The notes under the pieces are model-generated. The model made no database searches. It was not told the origin of the DNA and worked only from the letters and a program-made list of their open reading frames with translations. Positions 30,998-43,182 of a stretch of 64,000 nucleotides of DNA are shown piece after piece. Source of the stretch: Sesamum alatum (taxonomy: Eukaryota; Streptophyta; Magnoliopsida; Lamiales; Pedaliaceae); assembly GCA_034509735.1 (NCBI GenBank), contig JACGWO010000012.1:24457188-24521187 (forward strand), in the 5' to 3' direction. The position numbers and the translations under genes were made by a program. How positions within the stretch are numbered: the first letter of the stretch is position 1; every line of letters starts with the position of its first letter.

Positions 30998-31950
30998 AAA
31001 TTAGATTTGATCGAATTAAATTGATCATAAAATAAAGGATTAAATACACTTTGCACCCGAATTATTTTTAATATAATATTTATCCCCTTAAAATTAAATA
31101 TTTGGACAATGTTGCTTTTATATATATGTATATTTTTAATTGTAAGGATTTCTTTTTTTTTTATTTAACAATTTTGCATTTAAAGTGTAACTAAAATTTT
31201 CTGAATTGGAAAAAATATATTTGTATTATAATAAAGTAAAATATAATTAATAAATTAAAAGTTCAAATTTTATTACATTTTACAAACTCAAAGATAAGTA
31301 ATGAATGGATACTTAAATAAATACATAAAAGACTTTCAAGTAAAAGATTTTATTAATTTGGTAATAAAATTAAGTTATTAACTATTTAATTTTATAAAAA
31401 TGAGTAGTTACATATCCCTTTTTTAAATATATTTTCATTAAAAAATACGATAAAATTAAATTTATTCATTTTTTTCGTAAAAAGGTTTAACCGTTAAGCA
31501 TATATATTGTCATTTTTTTTTTCAAAAGCATACATGACTTGTTAGGATATTATATTTGTTGGGTATCTATTATATATTAACTTATCACTCCACTTTTAAT
31601 TTAAATTCTTCACTTATTAAAAGAATTAGTTAGAAAATAATTTGATCATGATTTAATGTGCAAAATATAAAATATATTGCGAAGAATATAATCATTCAAG
31701 GCATGAGGGGCAATTTTGTCCAACCAGGGGTAAGTGTTATATTTTGTTAGTTTATGCGGGTAATGTTACATCACGAATAGTTTAGGGGGACAAAATGTAT
31801 TTAACCCTAAAATAAATGTGATATACTTATTATGTAATTTATCACTTTTTCTGCATTGTATACTAATCACACGATAAATATATTTTATATTTATTATATA
31901 ATTGATTTAACTTCAACTGAACTCCGTCTGAATTAGAATTTCCCATAATG
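30998..31950. mobile_element. MITE split by a later Mutator-like insertion
   Basis: The outer parts (about 30998-31036 and 31808-31950) form imperfect inverted arms: AAATTAGATTTGATCGAATTAA on the left, and the reverse complement of a segment ending TGAATTAGAATTTCCC on the right. They resemble the 179-183 bp MITE family at 39629 and 40551 in ends and length. The inner element is 31037-31807. The outer borders are approximate. Confidence 0.5.
31037..31807. mobile_element. Mutator-like non-autonomous element
   Basis: The left end GGATTAAATACACTTTGCACCC and the reverse complement of the right end (GGGTTAAATACATTTTGTCCCC) are inverted repeats of the same family as the element at 1052-2016. The target duplication TAAAATAAA is perfect, 9 bp, at 31028-31036 and 31808-31816. 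The interior is AT-rich without coding frames. Confidence 0.87.
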
Positions 31951-34230
31951 CCAACCCAAGAAATGGGGTAGACCGTAGATGCCAATTTCATTTTGTTTTT
32001 CCCAAAATACATTTTTAATAGTTCATGAGTTGTATCGTGATCTTTTTCTAATTTTGTATTTTATTTTTTTCTTATTAATATTATATTTCTATTAATAGTT
32101 AATATTATAACTAAAAATAAAAATAAAAATAAAAATAATTTATAGTTACATAGTAAAATAAATATGATTATTTTTTTATTATCATTTAAGTCATAGAAAA
32201 TATTCTAATAGCACTAATAGTGACAACGATAATAACATTATTGACGAAGATAATAATACGAAATTATTACAAAACTAAGATTATAGTTTAATTTAATAAT
32301 CACATAATACAACAAACATGATTATATTTTGATTTTATCATGCACATTATAACAAAAAATACTAAAATAATAACGTATAAGAGAAAATATTATAAATGGT
32401 TCCTTAAATTTGTATTTGAAGAGTAAAATTAAAATTTTTATTTTGCAGTTTAGCCCCTTAGACTTTTATGTTTTGTGGATATAGTCCTCAAAGCTGGCGG
32501 GAATTGCAGTACCGCATGTTTCCCAGCTGGCGGTGTAATGACTGATCAGAAGACACGACAACAACTGTAATGGAGGGGCAACTTGTATTTTTGGTCCATG
32601 TACAGAGTCACTTTTTTTTTTTTACATTAATATTCATATGTCATTTATTTTGATCTCTAATATTTACAAATTTGGTCAGCACGTCAAATTGAGTGTTAAA
32701 ATCAATGGTACGAAACACAGCCGTGTTGCGTTTATTGGGGAACTATAAAATTCTGAAAAGATTTTGAAGCGTGATTTTACTGTCTTAAAGTGAAATTTGC
32801 CCCCACTATATGGTTGCTGCCAGGTTAAATAAACTCACTTCTAGGATACGACAAAACCAATCGAGACTTGCTGGCCAGCAATTCCGGAAGCCTCCTTTAA
32901 AAAACAACTCGAAAAGTAAATTGTGAAGTGAAAGAATTTTATAAAAAATTAAGTATCTAAATGTGACACTTGAAACATCTATATATAGATGTTTTGTGCT
33001 TTTTCGGAAAACATACATTTCTTTATCATACATCTAGATTCCAAAAGTTGCAACATTTCAGAAAAATAATTTTTCTGAATAGATGCTTCTGGAAAAACAA
33101 CTCTAAAGTTGCAGCTTTTAAGGTTTGCAGTCTTTAAAGTATTTCCAAAAAAGACATCTTTTTTCAATAAAATGTCATTAATTAATTGCAACTTTTATCA
33201 AAAAATAAATAATTGTTTAACATAATTTCCAAAAATAAAATAAAATAAAAGGTTATATTATTTCGCTGAATAAACGTGCACGTGCTAAGTGAATTTATAT
33301 ATTAAATAATATATATATATATATAAATTCCCGATCTTTCTTAATTTATTCCCTCCAATTTTTATTTTAAACTTTAAATTGGATAATTTTTTATTAAACA
33401 CTTAAAGCTTAATTAAACTTTTCATGTTAGACATAAAATATTATGTGCAAACTATTCAACAACGTTACACGATAAGATTGATAATGTTGGGACTACGAGA
33501 CAAATTTTACACGGCTTGATCATGTATCCTTTTTTATGATCCAAGTCCAATTCAATTAAGATTGAATGTAAATTATTCCGTTCATATTATTTAAGAACTT
33601 TAGATAGGTGAGCTCAAATTTTCAGACGAGCTCAATATTTCTGGATGAAATGGAACTTGAGCCTAAATGTTTAAGCTCGACGAGCTCAAACTTGAGTTCG
33701 GGCTCAAATTCTATGATATGAGCCCCTCACCGAGAGAGAGAGAGAGATTATTGCCCCTCTTTAAGTTTCTTATAGCCTATTTATAGGAGTATTGATGACT
33801 TCTTGCTTTCTTCTTATTGGTCCAGATAACTACAACGGATCTACAGTAGATCCTTCAAGTGGGCTAGATACATGAATTTGTCTAACTCATATAATTTCAG
33901 ATCACAGAGTTTTAGGTCGTATAGTTTTAAAGCTCTAACTTTTTAGATGAGTTTGCGTGAAATGAGCTATCTTTTTAGGACTCTAATAAATGAGCTGGTG
34001 TGAAATTTTTGTGAAACAATCATATTTTGCAGGTATTTATAGTATTTTTAATTTTCGGTTCAATTAATATCTCTCCCCCTCATCATAATTTATGAAATTA
34101 ATAGTTTATGCATATTTGATGGTTCTATTTTTTGTGACAATATTTTAGTTCTCATCTTCCATCAAACTATCAAGTGCAATGGTATTCAGGAAATACTGGT
34201 TTATTGCTTTGACCTCAAATGTTCCAATAC
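31951..34230. other. Intergenic DNA, no gene seen
   Basis: AT-rich DNA. Around 33600-33720 repeated GAGCTC/CTCGACGAGCTC motifs resemble ends of non-autonomous hAT elements, and a (GA)n run lies at about 33733-33747. An AT dinucleotide run lies at about 33309-33324. The two overlapping open frames near 32806-33191 show no known domain. Confidence 0.5.
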
Positions 34231-34560
34231 AAATTTATTGAGATGGGATATCATTAATCCAGTGCAAACTTGTCCATACGGCACATGCTCATAAGGAAGA
34301 TATATTTTTTCATGGACATTGATATAGAGATACTAGCGTCTGTATAAGGGTACTTGTTTGAATAGATGAACAACTCCTCAAAAAAGTTTCTATCGAGTTA
34401 CAACATTGGGTTGTAAATTCTTTGACGCAATAGTGCAATATTAGTCCTTTGACCTGAGGTACGATAATAATCTCGTGCCAAGTCCCATGTGCTTTTATTT
34501 ATTTTCTTGCCATTATGGTAATAACACAAAGGTTGTTTTGGTATAAAACTATCCATTACA
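34231..34560. repeat. Dispersed repeat, copy 2 (relative at 7818-8110)
   Basis: Diverged copy in the same orientation as the one at 7818-8110, with the shared blocks listed there. It ends shortly before the Helitron at 34655. Confidence 0.6.
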
Positions 34561-34654
34561 AGGTAAACATGTGGTGCTTGAAGCATCCATCAATATTAAG
34601 ATAATTGATGGAGGGACCTTATTTACATGGTACTTGTCATCAAAATATTCGTCA

Positions 34655-34899
34655 TCTATACTATTATATAAAATAAACTCTATTTTTACTAATAAATGAC
34701 CATTACTTACACCGCAACACCAATTTTTTGATTATACCGATAATACTTCTAAGTTAGTTTTCAATTATTTTCTTTCTTTCTTTTTTTTTAATTTAAATGC
34801 AATGTGTTGATTAATATATATATTTTCTTATTTATAATAACTTTAAAACATGCAATATTATTTTATATGCACGCGGAGATGGCGTGCCACGACGGCTAG
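34655..34899 (+). mobile_element. Non-autonomous Helitron, complete (245 bp)
   Basis: The 5' end is TCTATACTATTATATAAAA, a typical Helitron terminus, preceded by A (34654). The 3' end is CTAG (34896-34899) followed by T (34900), so the insertion lies between A and T with no target duplication. A perfect six-base-pair hairpin (GCACGC at 34869-34874 with GCGTGC at 34882-34887) ends nine bases before CTAG. All three structural hallmarks are present. The interior is AT-rich and non-coding, so mobility would depend on a Rep/helicase supplied elsewhere. Confidence 0.88.
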
Positions 34900-34900
34900 T

Positions 34901-37446
34901 TTTATCTAAAGATAGAACTTCATGGTGCGTTGTTAGACACTAACTATCATATATGTGTTCTTAAAGTTAAAAGATTAATTCCAAAACTGATTCATTAAAC
35001 ATGTTCACATCATTGAATTAGGCTGGATAAGTTGATTTATCCGGCCTAGTCCAATATTTACTTCTCTCTCTTATATTTTTTTATTTTTTGATTTTTGATT
35101 AATGTATAAAATAAATTTTGTCCATAGAATTCAAAAAGCCAATTACACAAGTATCCCAAGAAGCAAACAAATATTCAAGCTTTGTTTCTCACACTGGAGC
35201 TGATAGAGATGCAACCATTGTTAGAATTGGTGACCATCATATTTTGATCAAACAGTCACATTTGGGATATTACGTACAAAGGCAATTATGTTCTAACAAC
35301 AGAATTATCAGGGTAAAAACAAATAAATAGAGAGACAGTGAACTTTTTATTTAAAACATCATGGGGACAGGTTTGCCCTTTTATTTTTTCAAAAAATCTT
35401 TTATTGATTTACTATTTCGCAGGGGTAAAATGCTATTAATCCCTTCAGGAAACAAAAGGAATAAAGAAAAGAAAGGGATGGCTAGTTAAAGAATGAAAAA
35501 AAGAAAATCAAATAACTTCAATTTATCTCTATGTTGTGAATGAAACATTGTTCGTAATTAGGTGTGTCAATTCAAAATTATTCATGTTCAGACCCATTAT
35601 AAGGCCGAGACCTAAGCCCAAGCCCAAACCCAAACCCAAGCCCATTAAATTGAAACAATTGTGTCTGGATTGAGAAATGTCATCAGGATTACCTGACAAT
35701 CAATTTTTTTTGGCTCGGTGGGTTTTTGGACCTGGTTATTATTTACCAGAATTTTTGGAGGTTAGGGATAAGAAGGAATTGTGGGGCATTTTTGAACTTT
35801 TATATGTGCAGAGTAGGCTGATAAGTCGTGTGCGGCTTACCTCATCTGTATTCACAGTCTGGCCTTGTGGGTCGTGTGTGGTTGTGATTTTTTTATAAAA
35901 AACAAACCAAGTATGTTATTGCGGGGGGAAAAAAAATTGATATCGATCGAACCTGATCCAGAAAATCGAGTTTATTATATTGCCTTCGAGTGTGTACAAC
36001 TTGGCTATTATATTTTTTGGGCCTTTTTGGGCCTGGACTTGAATAGGACTTTTCCCGATCCATTGACAGGACTATTAAATTTTGCAATAATAGAAGATGT
36101 TAGGTAGTACCATAATCATGGAAAATAACATTTTCTTTTTCCTGGAAATAATGCATTCGTTTAGATGTCATTTTCTCTTTAAAGTTCAAACTACTCATTC
36201 TGTCTTATTCTCACTCTGCCCAGTAGACCAATTTTTAAGTCATCGGAGGTAAATAACCACAATTAATTTTGCACCTGAAATAGAATTATAGAAATAATAA
36301 TCCTCCTTCAAAAGAAGACAAGATTAGCAACCCAAAAATAAAAAAATTAATTGATAATTTTAATATTATCGCTAATTATATATTTAGGGAGGAGAATTTC
36401 TATTTTGTTACAGTAATTAATTTCATGATTTTAATAATGTTTATTTTTGTATAAAATTTTTTACTAATAAAAATCAGTGACAAAAAGTTGCATATAAAAT
36501 TATCACTAAAAATGATTAATGAAACATATATTACTGTAGGTGTGTCTGATAAGATAAAAACTGTTATCTCTTAATATATATTATTAATGACAATTTTAAA
36601 ATTTTTAATCAATATTTTGTTATTAATATTATATTTTAATATAATATTTGGACCATTTATTGGTTTATAAATGAAAGCTAATCAAAATTAATCTTCCTAC
36701 TTATATTATTATTATAACCACTTACTCCCTCACTTGCCGACCGACAACTAGTTGGGTGATTTTGAAGCAACCCTTTCATGACTATGAAAAAATGGAAAAA
36801 GAAAAAGACTGGTTGAAAAGAAAAATAAATAAATCACGGGCCATGCTTGCTAACAGATTTTCCTTCTTTCAGGCATATGTTTGGTTGGGGCGAAAAGTGA
36901 ATGTATAAGAGAAGTGGAAGTAAAAAAAATGTATAAGAATATGTTTGGTGTTTGATTAGGTAGAATAGATTGAGGAGAATTAAACTGGATGATATGAAAC
37001 TCTTCTTGAATTCAATTTTGTTTTCGTCCAAATTGGGTGGATTAGTGGAAGTATAAGGTAAAAAAGACAAAAAAGTACATATTTTATTTTTATTTACTCT
37101 ATTACCCATATATATAATTTTTCTCCAATTCTTTTTTTCATTCCCACTAATAATACGGATACATAATCTTTGATAAAAGATACAAATCCCTAACAAAGGT
37201 GTTGATGTTTGAATTCAATTACTTTATTTGAGTGCATTGATGGTAATTTGTATTTTATTTAAATTGAATAATTTAGAGTAAATGAACAATACTCATTTTG
37301 TTAAATATTTTTGTTCTTGTTTGATTAATATTTTTTATTAATAAAAACTATTATTGCTCTTATTTGATGGATATTTTCATTAATAAGATTTTTACATTTT
37401 TAATATACAGAAAATATTTCAGTATAATATTAACTTATTTATTTTC
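34901..37446. other. Intergenic DNA, no gene supported
   Basis: Open frames at 35118-35330, 35677-35898 and 35865-36107 show no domain or splice context that I recognise. The sequence around 35600-35645 is a run of CCCAAGCCC/CCCAAACCC motifs of the type found in hAT MITE ends. About 36400-36560 is a diverged relative of 6960-7140. From about 36873 an arm GTTTGGTTGGGGCGAAAAGTG may pair with about 38470-38520, framing the element at 37456. Confidence 0.45.
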
Positions 37447-37455
37447 AAATACAAA

Positions 37456-38310
37456 GGCTAAACTCCCATTTACCCCATGTTTTGATGAAAAAGCTAAAAG
37501 AACCCCTTGTGATATGGAAATAGGCAAAAAAATCCCTCGTGTTTTGTTAAACACAACAAAAAACACCCCTTCCGTTAGTAATTGACGGAAGGTGCGCTAC
37601 ACGTGCGTCTCATGCGATTTTGGGTGAATTCTAGTTATTTTTACCTCAATTTTGGGTGTTTTTTTACTAAAATATCCTCATGATGTGTATAAATTTGACT
37701 TTGGGCATTTTTTACTAAAATATCACGACGGCCGCCCAGGTTGGGGCGACGGTGACATCGCCCAAATCTGGGCTGGGCAATATTGCGAACCTATCGTCGC
37801 CCAGATTCGGGCGCCGTCGCCCCCTTCTAAGGAGTCGGTGGGGTGGGAGGCGAGGGTGGAGAGATTGGCGCTCCGGCGGTGATTGAGCGTGCGGAGGGGG
37901 GGGGGGGGTGGCGCGGTAGAGAGGGCAGCAGGGGAGCGGGGTGGGGGCGGGGTAATTTAATTTAATTTAATTTTTTAAATAATAATATTATTTTATATAA
38001 ATATATATTTTTAAATTAGTTAAATCTATACCGTTGATTTATTTTTATAAATTTAAGATCGAATGATCAAAATTAATTGATTAGATCTAACGGTTCTGAT
38101 CAAATCAATAAAGATCCAACGGTCATTAAAATAAATAATAATATATAATAAGTAAGGAAAAAATTAACGTTTTTAGTGGTCTTTAATGGAGAGGGGCGAT
38201 TGAGGTTAATTTTTTCAAAATACAGGAGAGTTTTTCGCCTATTTCTAAAACACAATGGGGTTTTTTTGTCGACTTTTCAAAACACAGGGGGATTTTATGT
38301 ATTATAGCCC
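37456..38310. mobile_element. Mutator-like element with GC-rich interior (Pack-MULE-like)
   Basis: The left end (GGCTAAACTCCC...CCATGTTTTGATGAAAAAGC) and the reverse-complemented right end (GGGCTATAATACATAAAATC...TGTGTTTTGAAAAGTCG) are long imperfect TIRs of about 130 bases. The target duplication AAATACAAA is perfect, 9 bp, at 37447-37455 and 38311-38319. Unlike its relatives, the interior from about 37725 to 37950 is very GC-rich with CGCC repeats, GC content close to that of genes, and an open frame to 37882. This could be a captured gene fragment, but I do not recognise the protein. Confidence 0.85.
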
Positions 38311-38764
38311 AAATACAAAATAAAAAAAGAGGGTTAATAAGAAAAATTACAAAAATTAGTTTTTTCTTCTTAATCTATTTTTCTCGTACCGAACATAGGG
38401 AGGTATTGAGATTTACTCCCCTTTCAATCATACCAAACAACTTGAGAAAAAATTATTTTTTTTTTCTCCCTTTGCCTTTTCACTTTCTCTTTCATATTAC
38501 TCGAACCAAATAAACCCTTAATGTCTCTTTCACCCAAAAAACAACGGGATCGAGTTTGAGACGGATTTTCTTGGAGTTTGAGGCGTATCATGTCAGTCTT
38601 CCCTTCAATATCGATTTGAAGGAGGATTCTAGATGGAATGTTTGTATCTTCTTTGGGAGAGGAATTGTAAAATCACATGGATTTTTTTTTTTTTTTTTTG
38701 AATTTTATAGAACCATGTACATCATATAACATCAACTGATCAACATACTCAAAATTCTAAGGAA

Positions 38765-39025
38765 AATTATAATTTTTATCCTGTAATAATAGACGTTGAT
38801 TAGTCTTGTTGAATTCAATTTGATAATTAAATTCTGTAATTTTGAAAAATTGGGATATTAAAGACAAATCTTTGCAAACTGCATGGCCGGAACTTGGGGC
38901 TCGCAAGAGAGTTAGATGCCAACTTCCAACATATTTTGCTCTTAATGAGGCAATTCTTTAGAATTGTATTGGCTAATAGCCAAATTAAATTTCAACAGGA
39001 TTAAAATTATCACCCTTGTAGTTGC
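38765..39025. repeat. Palindromic MITE-like unit, copy 1
   Basis: The unit starts near GAATTCAATTTGATAATTAAA, has a central GGCCGGAACTTGGGGCTCG, and closes with the inverted arm around GCCAAATTAAATTTCAACAG. A second copy with the same architecture follows at 39120-39410. Confidence 0.65.
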
Positions 39026-39119
39026 CCTCACAATTTTCTTAAGAACTCCCCCAAAATTTGGATTTTTTTCTTTAAAAAGATGTTTGTACGTATAAATATC
39101 TTGGTGTCATTTATTGGAA

Positions 39120-39410
39120 AATAACAACTTTGAAATTATAACTATAATGGTAACAATTTTAGTCACGTTAGAATTCAATATGACAATTAAACCTTACAAT
39201 TCAAAAAATTGGCACACTAAGGATAAAATCCACCAGACTTTCAAATCTGGCCGGAATTTGGGGCTCGTGTGCAGCACGTGCTGAATTCAGTTAGATTTGC
39301 AATTTCCGACAGATTTTATCCTTAATATGTCAATTTTCTTAAATTGCATAAGTTAATTGCTAAAATTGGATTCCAACAAAACTAAAATTATCACTTCCCT
39401 GTATTTACGA
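39120..39410. repeat. Palindromic MITE-like unit, copy 2
   Basis: Same order as copy 1: AGAATTCAATATGACAATTAAA, central GGCCGGAATTTGGGGCTCG, and inverted arm ATTGCTAAAATTGGATTCCAAC. AAGGATAAAATC (left) and GATTTTATCCTT-like (right) are inverted within the unit. The two copies lie in tandem, diverged by insertions. Confidence 0.65.
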
Positions 39411-39628
39411 CTGGGATCAAAATTGCAATTCTTTTCAAAACTCTATCAAGTACATCAATAATTTCATTACAAACAAAGAAACGAAAGACATACAGAAACA
39501 CACTAAAATGACAAAATTATACAAATAAACAGACACCCACATACACAAAGCTCAAATAAAAAATCTATGCTAAGCGAAGAGTTTTGGAACTTGAACCTAC
39601 ATCAGTCAAGCAAGACTTCATTTGCTAT

Positions 39629-39807
39629 GGAAAATTCTAGTTCGGACCAGGTTTGGTCGAACCAAATCAATCATATAGCAAGTGTGATACACTTGCTATG
39701 TGGTTGATCACTTTTCTTGAACTGTACACCAATCACATGCAAATGTATTGCACTTGTCATATGATTGGTTTATGTTCGACCGAAGTAGGTCTGGACTAGA
39801 ATTTTCC
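39629..39807. mobile_element. 179-bp MITE with 9-bp target duplication
   Basis: The ends are perfectly inverted (GGAAAATTCTAG and CTAGAATTTTCC), and longer arms continue through a GGTCGAACC/GTTCGACC motif. The flanks ATTTGCTAT (39620-39628) and ATTTGATAT (39808-39816) differ at one of nine bases. A sister copy is in the intron of the neighbouring gene at 40551. It lies about 400 bases upstream of the GT61 start codon. Confidence 0.82.
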
Positions 39808-40214
39808 ATTTGATATAGTACTTAGTTACATATATCTCATTCTCATTTCCATGCACATTGACCTTGTGATTTATGCTTAGGGAAACTCTTTGCAATTGCT
39901 TCACTAAACATTTTTGTAATCTCTTTAATTAATTAGTTGAAACCATCCTTTCAATACTAATTAACATCAACCACTTCCACCTAATCATCATTATAAAACT
40001 AAACTAGTATCCTCATTTTCAACTTGTAATAATAATCATCATAATCCCTTCTTTAATAGTCAACAAATTGCACAATTTCTCATCACAACAATCCTAAAAG
40101 CGTGAATGATGATAGCTTCAATTTATGGTCTTCTTACTCTCGACTTTTCAATTCTTTAGTCGCTATTAGTAGCATGCTAATCAAGTAAAGTCGCTACTAG
40201 TTTTGCAAGTAAAG

Positions 40215-42493
40215 ATGTATGATCCCATTTTTGCAAAAAGTTTCAATCAATACGAGCGCAAGAGATTCGGCTGCTGCGCGCTCGTTTTGTTCTTCATCAC
40301 TGCATTGAGCATCTCGTCGGCTTTCAACTCTCATCTACAGTCCGCCTCAGTGAGTACGTACGCCCTATTTTTGCGTTTCTTAATGTTGCATTAACATTCT
40401 CGTCGCTGCTCATATGTTTCAAACTCGGGGTCTTATTTGTTTCAGTTGGCGATGCTGTCAACTTGCAGTTGACGATCAATGCTGTTGACGACATGGGCAT
40501 AATTGACGATACAAGTGAAGAATACGAGGAAAGAGGTGAGCATTTGTCAGGGGAAACTCTAGCCTGAACTCAGCTTGGCTAAACTTGAACCAATTATATG
40601 ACAAATGCAATATACTTGCAGTGTAATTGATGTACAATTTAAGAAAACTGACTAAACACATAATAAGTGTATGACATTTGCTTTGTGATTGATTTGGTCC
40701 GGCTCAAACCTGTGTTACGGACAAAAATTTTCCATTTGTCAGAAGTCTTATTTGAGACTGTCTTTGTTGTTGCAGGTGGCAATGCTGCTGTTGGAGATTT
40801 GCAAATTAATGCCACTGAAAGTAGTATGCTGGTAGTCAATGACACAAGTCTCATCTCGCAACTATTAGGTATATATACACTTAGCAACAATGATTACTAT
40901 ACTTACCATCTGAATTTAGATTTTCTGTTGTAAATCATATTCCATCTTCTGCTCCATTTGATGTGTACACGTTACATATATAAGGATGACATTTTGTAAT
41001 TTATTTTGGAAAAAATTATATACATACATACGTATATTGAATGGAGTAGATGATGGAATAAACTTTGTAACAGAAGATTTGAATCTGCGTACCATCAGTT
41101 GAAATGCCATCATCGCCTTAATTGTTTGGTTACCTATTTAATATTTCAAAACGGGTTAAAACGACTCTTAAAGTATTATCAAAGACTCGTCACATTCCCC
41201 AATATATACATTAGATTTACCAAAATCTTTCGAAACTCATTTAAAAACATCTTTCTCTGACACCAACTCTTTCCGTATCAATACATTGCAGCAATCAACG
41301 AGACGAGGAAGGCGGTGACTTTTCGCAGGATTTCAGGGTACTCAAATGCAAATTATTATGCAGTTGAAGGAGATATAAGGATTGAAGCCAATTCTTCCAC
41401 AATCTTTGTTGTAAAACCTCTGGACATGAGCATCTCATCGTCAAATCAAACCAGTTCGTGGAGCATTCAGCCTTATCCCAGAAAGGGCCTGTCCAGCGTC
41501 AAGAATTGGACAGTAAACATAGTACGACACAACAACGACAACTACAACAATATCCCAAAATGTACTCAGAATCACAGGCGTCCAGCTATCCTTTTCTCAG
41601 TTGCTGGGTTTTCGGGAAACTATTTCCATGATTTTGCGGACCTGTTATTTCCGTTATATTCGACTTCGTTTCGTTTCAAAAAAGAAGTCCATTTTCTTGC
41701 AAGTGATTACAAGCCCTGGTGGATAAGTAAATACAGACGAATTCTTGACCTGCTCACCAGACATGAAGTAGTAGACATAGACAATGAGAAACTGCACGTG
41801 CATTGCTACAACAACATGGTTGCGGGCCTTAATTTTCACAAAGAGCTCATGATCGATCCGTTGTTGTCCGAACCTCCATCCGGGCTGTCAATGCGCCACT
41901 TCAAGCAGCTCCTCCGACGAGCGTACTCTCTGGAGAGAAAACGGGCAGTCCGATCAAGAAAGGGAGACGGGACCAAGAAGCCCCGTCTCATGATCATATC
42001 CAGGAACAGAACACGAGTCCTAACAAACGAAGTAGACCTCTCTCGGCTGGCTAGAGAGCTGGGATACGAGGTGGTCTCAGCAGAGGCTCGACTGTCGACC
42101 AACGTGACAACATTCGCACAAACGGTGAATTCTTGCGACGTGCTGATGGGAGTACACGGAGCCGGGCTAACGAACATGGTGTTCCTACCGGACAACGGTG
42201 TCCTGATTCAGGTAGTTCCATTCGGAGATATTGATAAATTTGCTAGACTTGATTTCGAGAACCCTTCAGCTGGTATGAACATTAGGTACCTGGAATACAA
42301 AGTGAGCGCGAAAGAAAGCTCTCTGAGCCGACAGTACCCAACGGATCATCCGGTTCTGAGAGATCCAAAGTCTTATAGCAGAAGAGGATGGTATTCAATG
42401 TCGTCTATTTACTTGGAAAAACAGAATGTGACCATCGATTTGGACAGGTTTAGAGGCACATTAGCAAAGGCGCTCAAGCTTTTACGCCATTGA
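40215..42493 (+). CDS. GT61 family glycosyltransferase, paralogue A
   Basis: Type II Golgi protein: a short basic N terminus, one membrane helix (about residues 21-40, rich in L, F, I and A), a variable stem, then the GT61 (DUF563) catalytic domain in the last exon. Conserved stretches there are FSGNYFHDFADLLFPLY, WWISKYRRIL, and GVHGAGLTNMVFLP. Plant GT61 enzymes include xylan arabinosyl- and xylosyltransferases; the exact substrate cannot be read here. Exons: 40215-40349, 40469-40535, 40776-40868, 41292-42493 (498 residues, strong GTGAGT donor). An alternative with donor after 40353 and acceptor at 40446 is also open (507 residues) and makes exons 2 and 3 look like duplicates. A MITE lies in the second intron. 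A paralogue is 7.8 kb downstream on the same strand. Confidence 0.9.
40551..40733. mobile_element. 183-bp MITE inside a GT61 intron
   Basis: The ends GGGAAACTCTAG and ATTTTTCC are related to the 39629 MITE. The arms contain ACCAATTATATGACAAATGC and its inverted partner GCTTTGTGATTGATTTGGT. The target duplication ATTTGTCAG is perfect, 9 bp, at 40542-40550 and 40734-40742. It fills most of the intron between the two short stem exons. Confidence 0.88.
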
Positions 42494-43182
42494 TCGGCAG
42501 TTTCATGCGTCTGTGGCCATTGATTTATTTATTTTATTTCTTTTGTATTCCATTCGTTTTGGTAGGGAATTCTCTCATCTACCTTTGTGAGGATTTGTTA
42601 TTTGACATTGGATCCCTATTTAATCATGGGTAAGTGGTACGGGTATCTTTTAAGGTTAGGTCTAATTTTGCAAACATTTCATGTTCTTTCCAGAGAATTG
42701 ATAGAGAGAACAAAAATAACTCTGAGCAATCATTATTCTCCACAACTTATGTTCCAATTAACGAAAATTAGAAATTAATTCTTCTATCTTGGAATTGCTT
42801 AAATTCGTAAGGGTTAAATACAATTACCGTTCCTGAAACATTCACCCCATATCAATTACTCCGTAAAGTATTAAGATCTTTTACAAAAAAAAAAAAACCG
42901 ACCTTCTAACTCCTTTAATTTTTAAGTTTGAAAAATCCATTTTTCCATTCAAAATTGCTTTCTTAAAAAAAAAAATTAAAGAGATTTTTAAAATACAAAA
43001 ATCACCATTTGTCGGAGTTTTCCCTAATTCTAATTTCACTAGTTCATCCAGCTCTTTTTATTTTCATAATTCTAAAGTACTTGGAGCTCATTTTATTTTA
43101 ATTTCACTTGTTTATCAAATCAAGTTAAAAATAAATTTATACCTGCATATAAAATGAACTTTAAAACTTAAAATTAAGGGAG
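42494..43182. other. GT61-A 3' region and small inverted repeat
   Basis: Probable 3' UTR to about 42780. Then a Mutator-like left terminus (GGGTTAAATACAATTACCG at about 42810) without a found partner, and an inverted pair at 42901-42930 and 43162-43192 (ACCTTCTAACTCC...TTTTTAAGTTT and its complement). Confidence 0.55.

Noticed and set aside
35677..36107. Two overlapping frames of 73 and 80 codons
   Set aside because: No recognisable domain, and the surrounding sequence looks like non-coding transposon remains.
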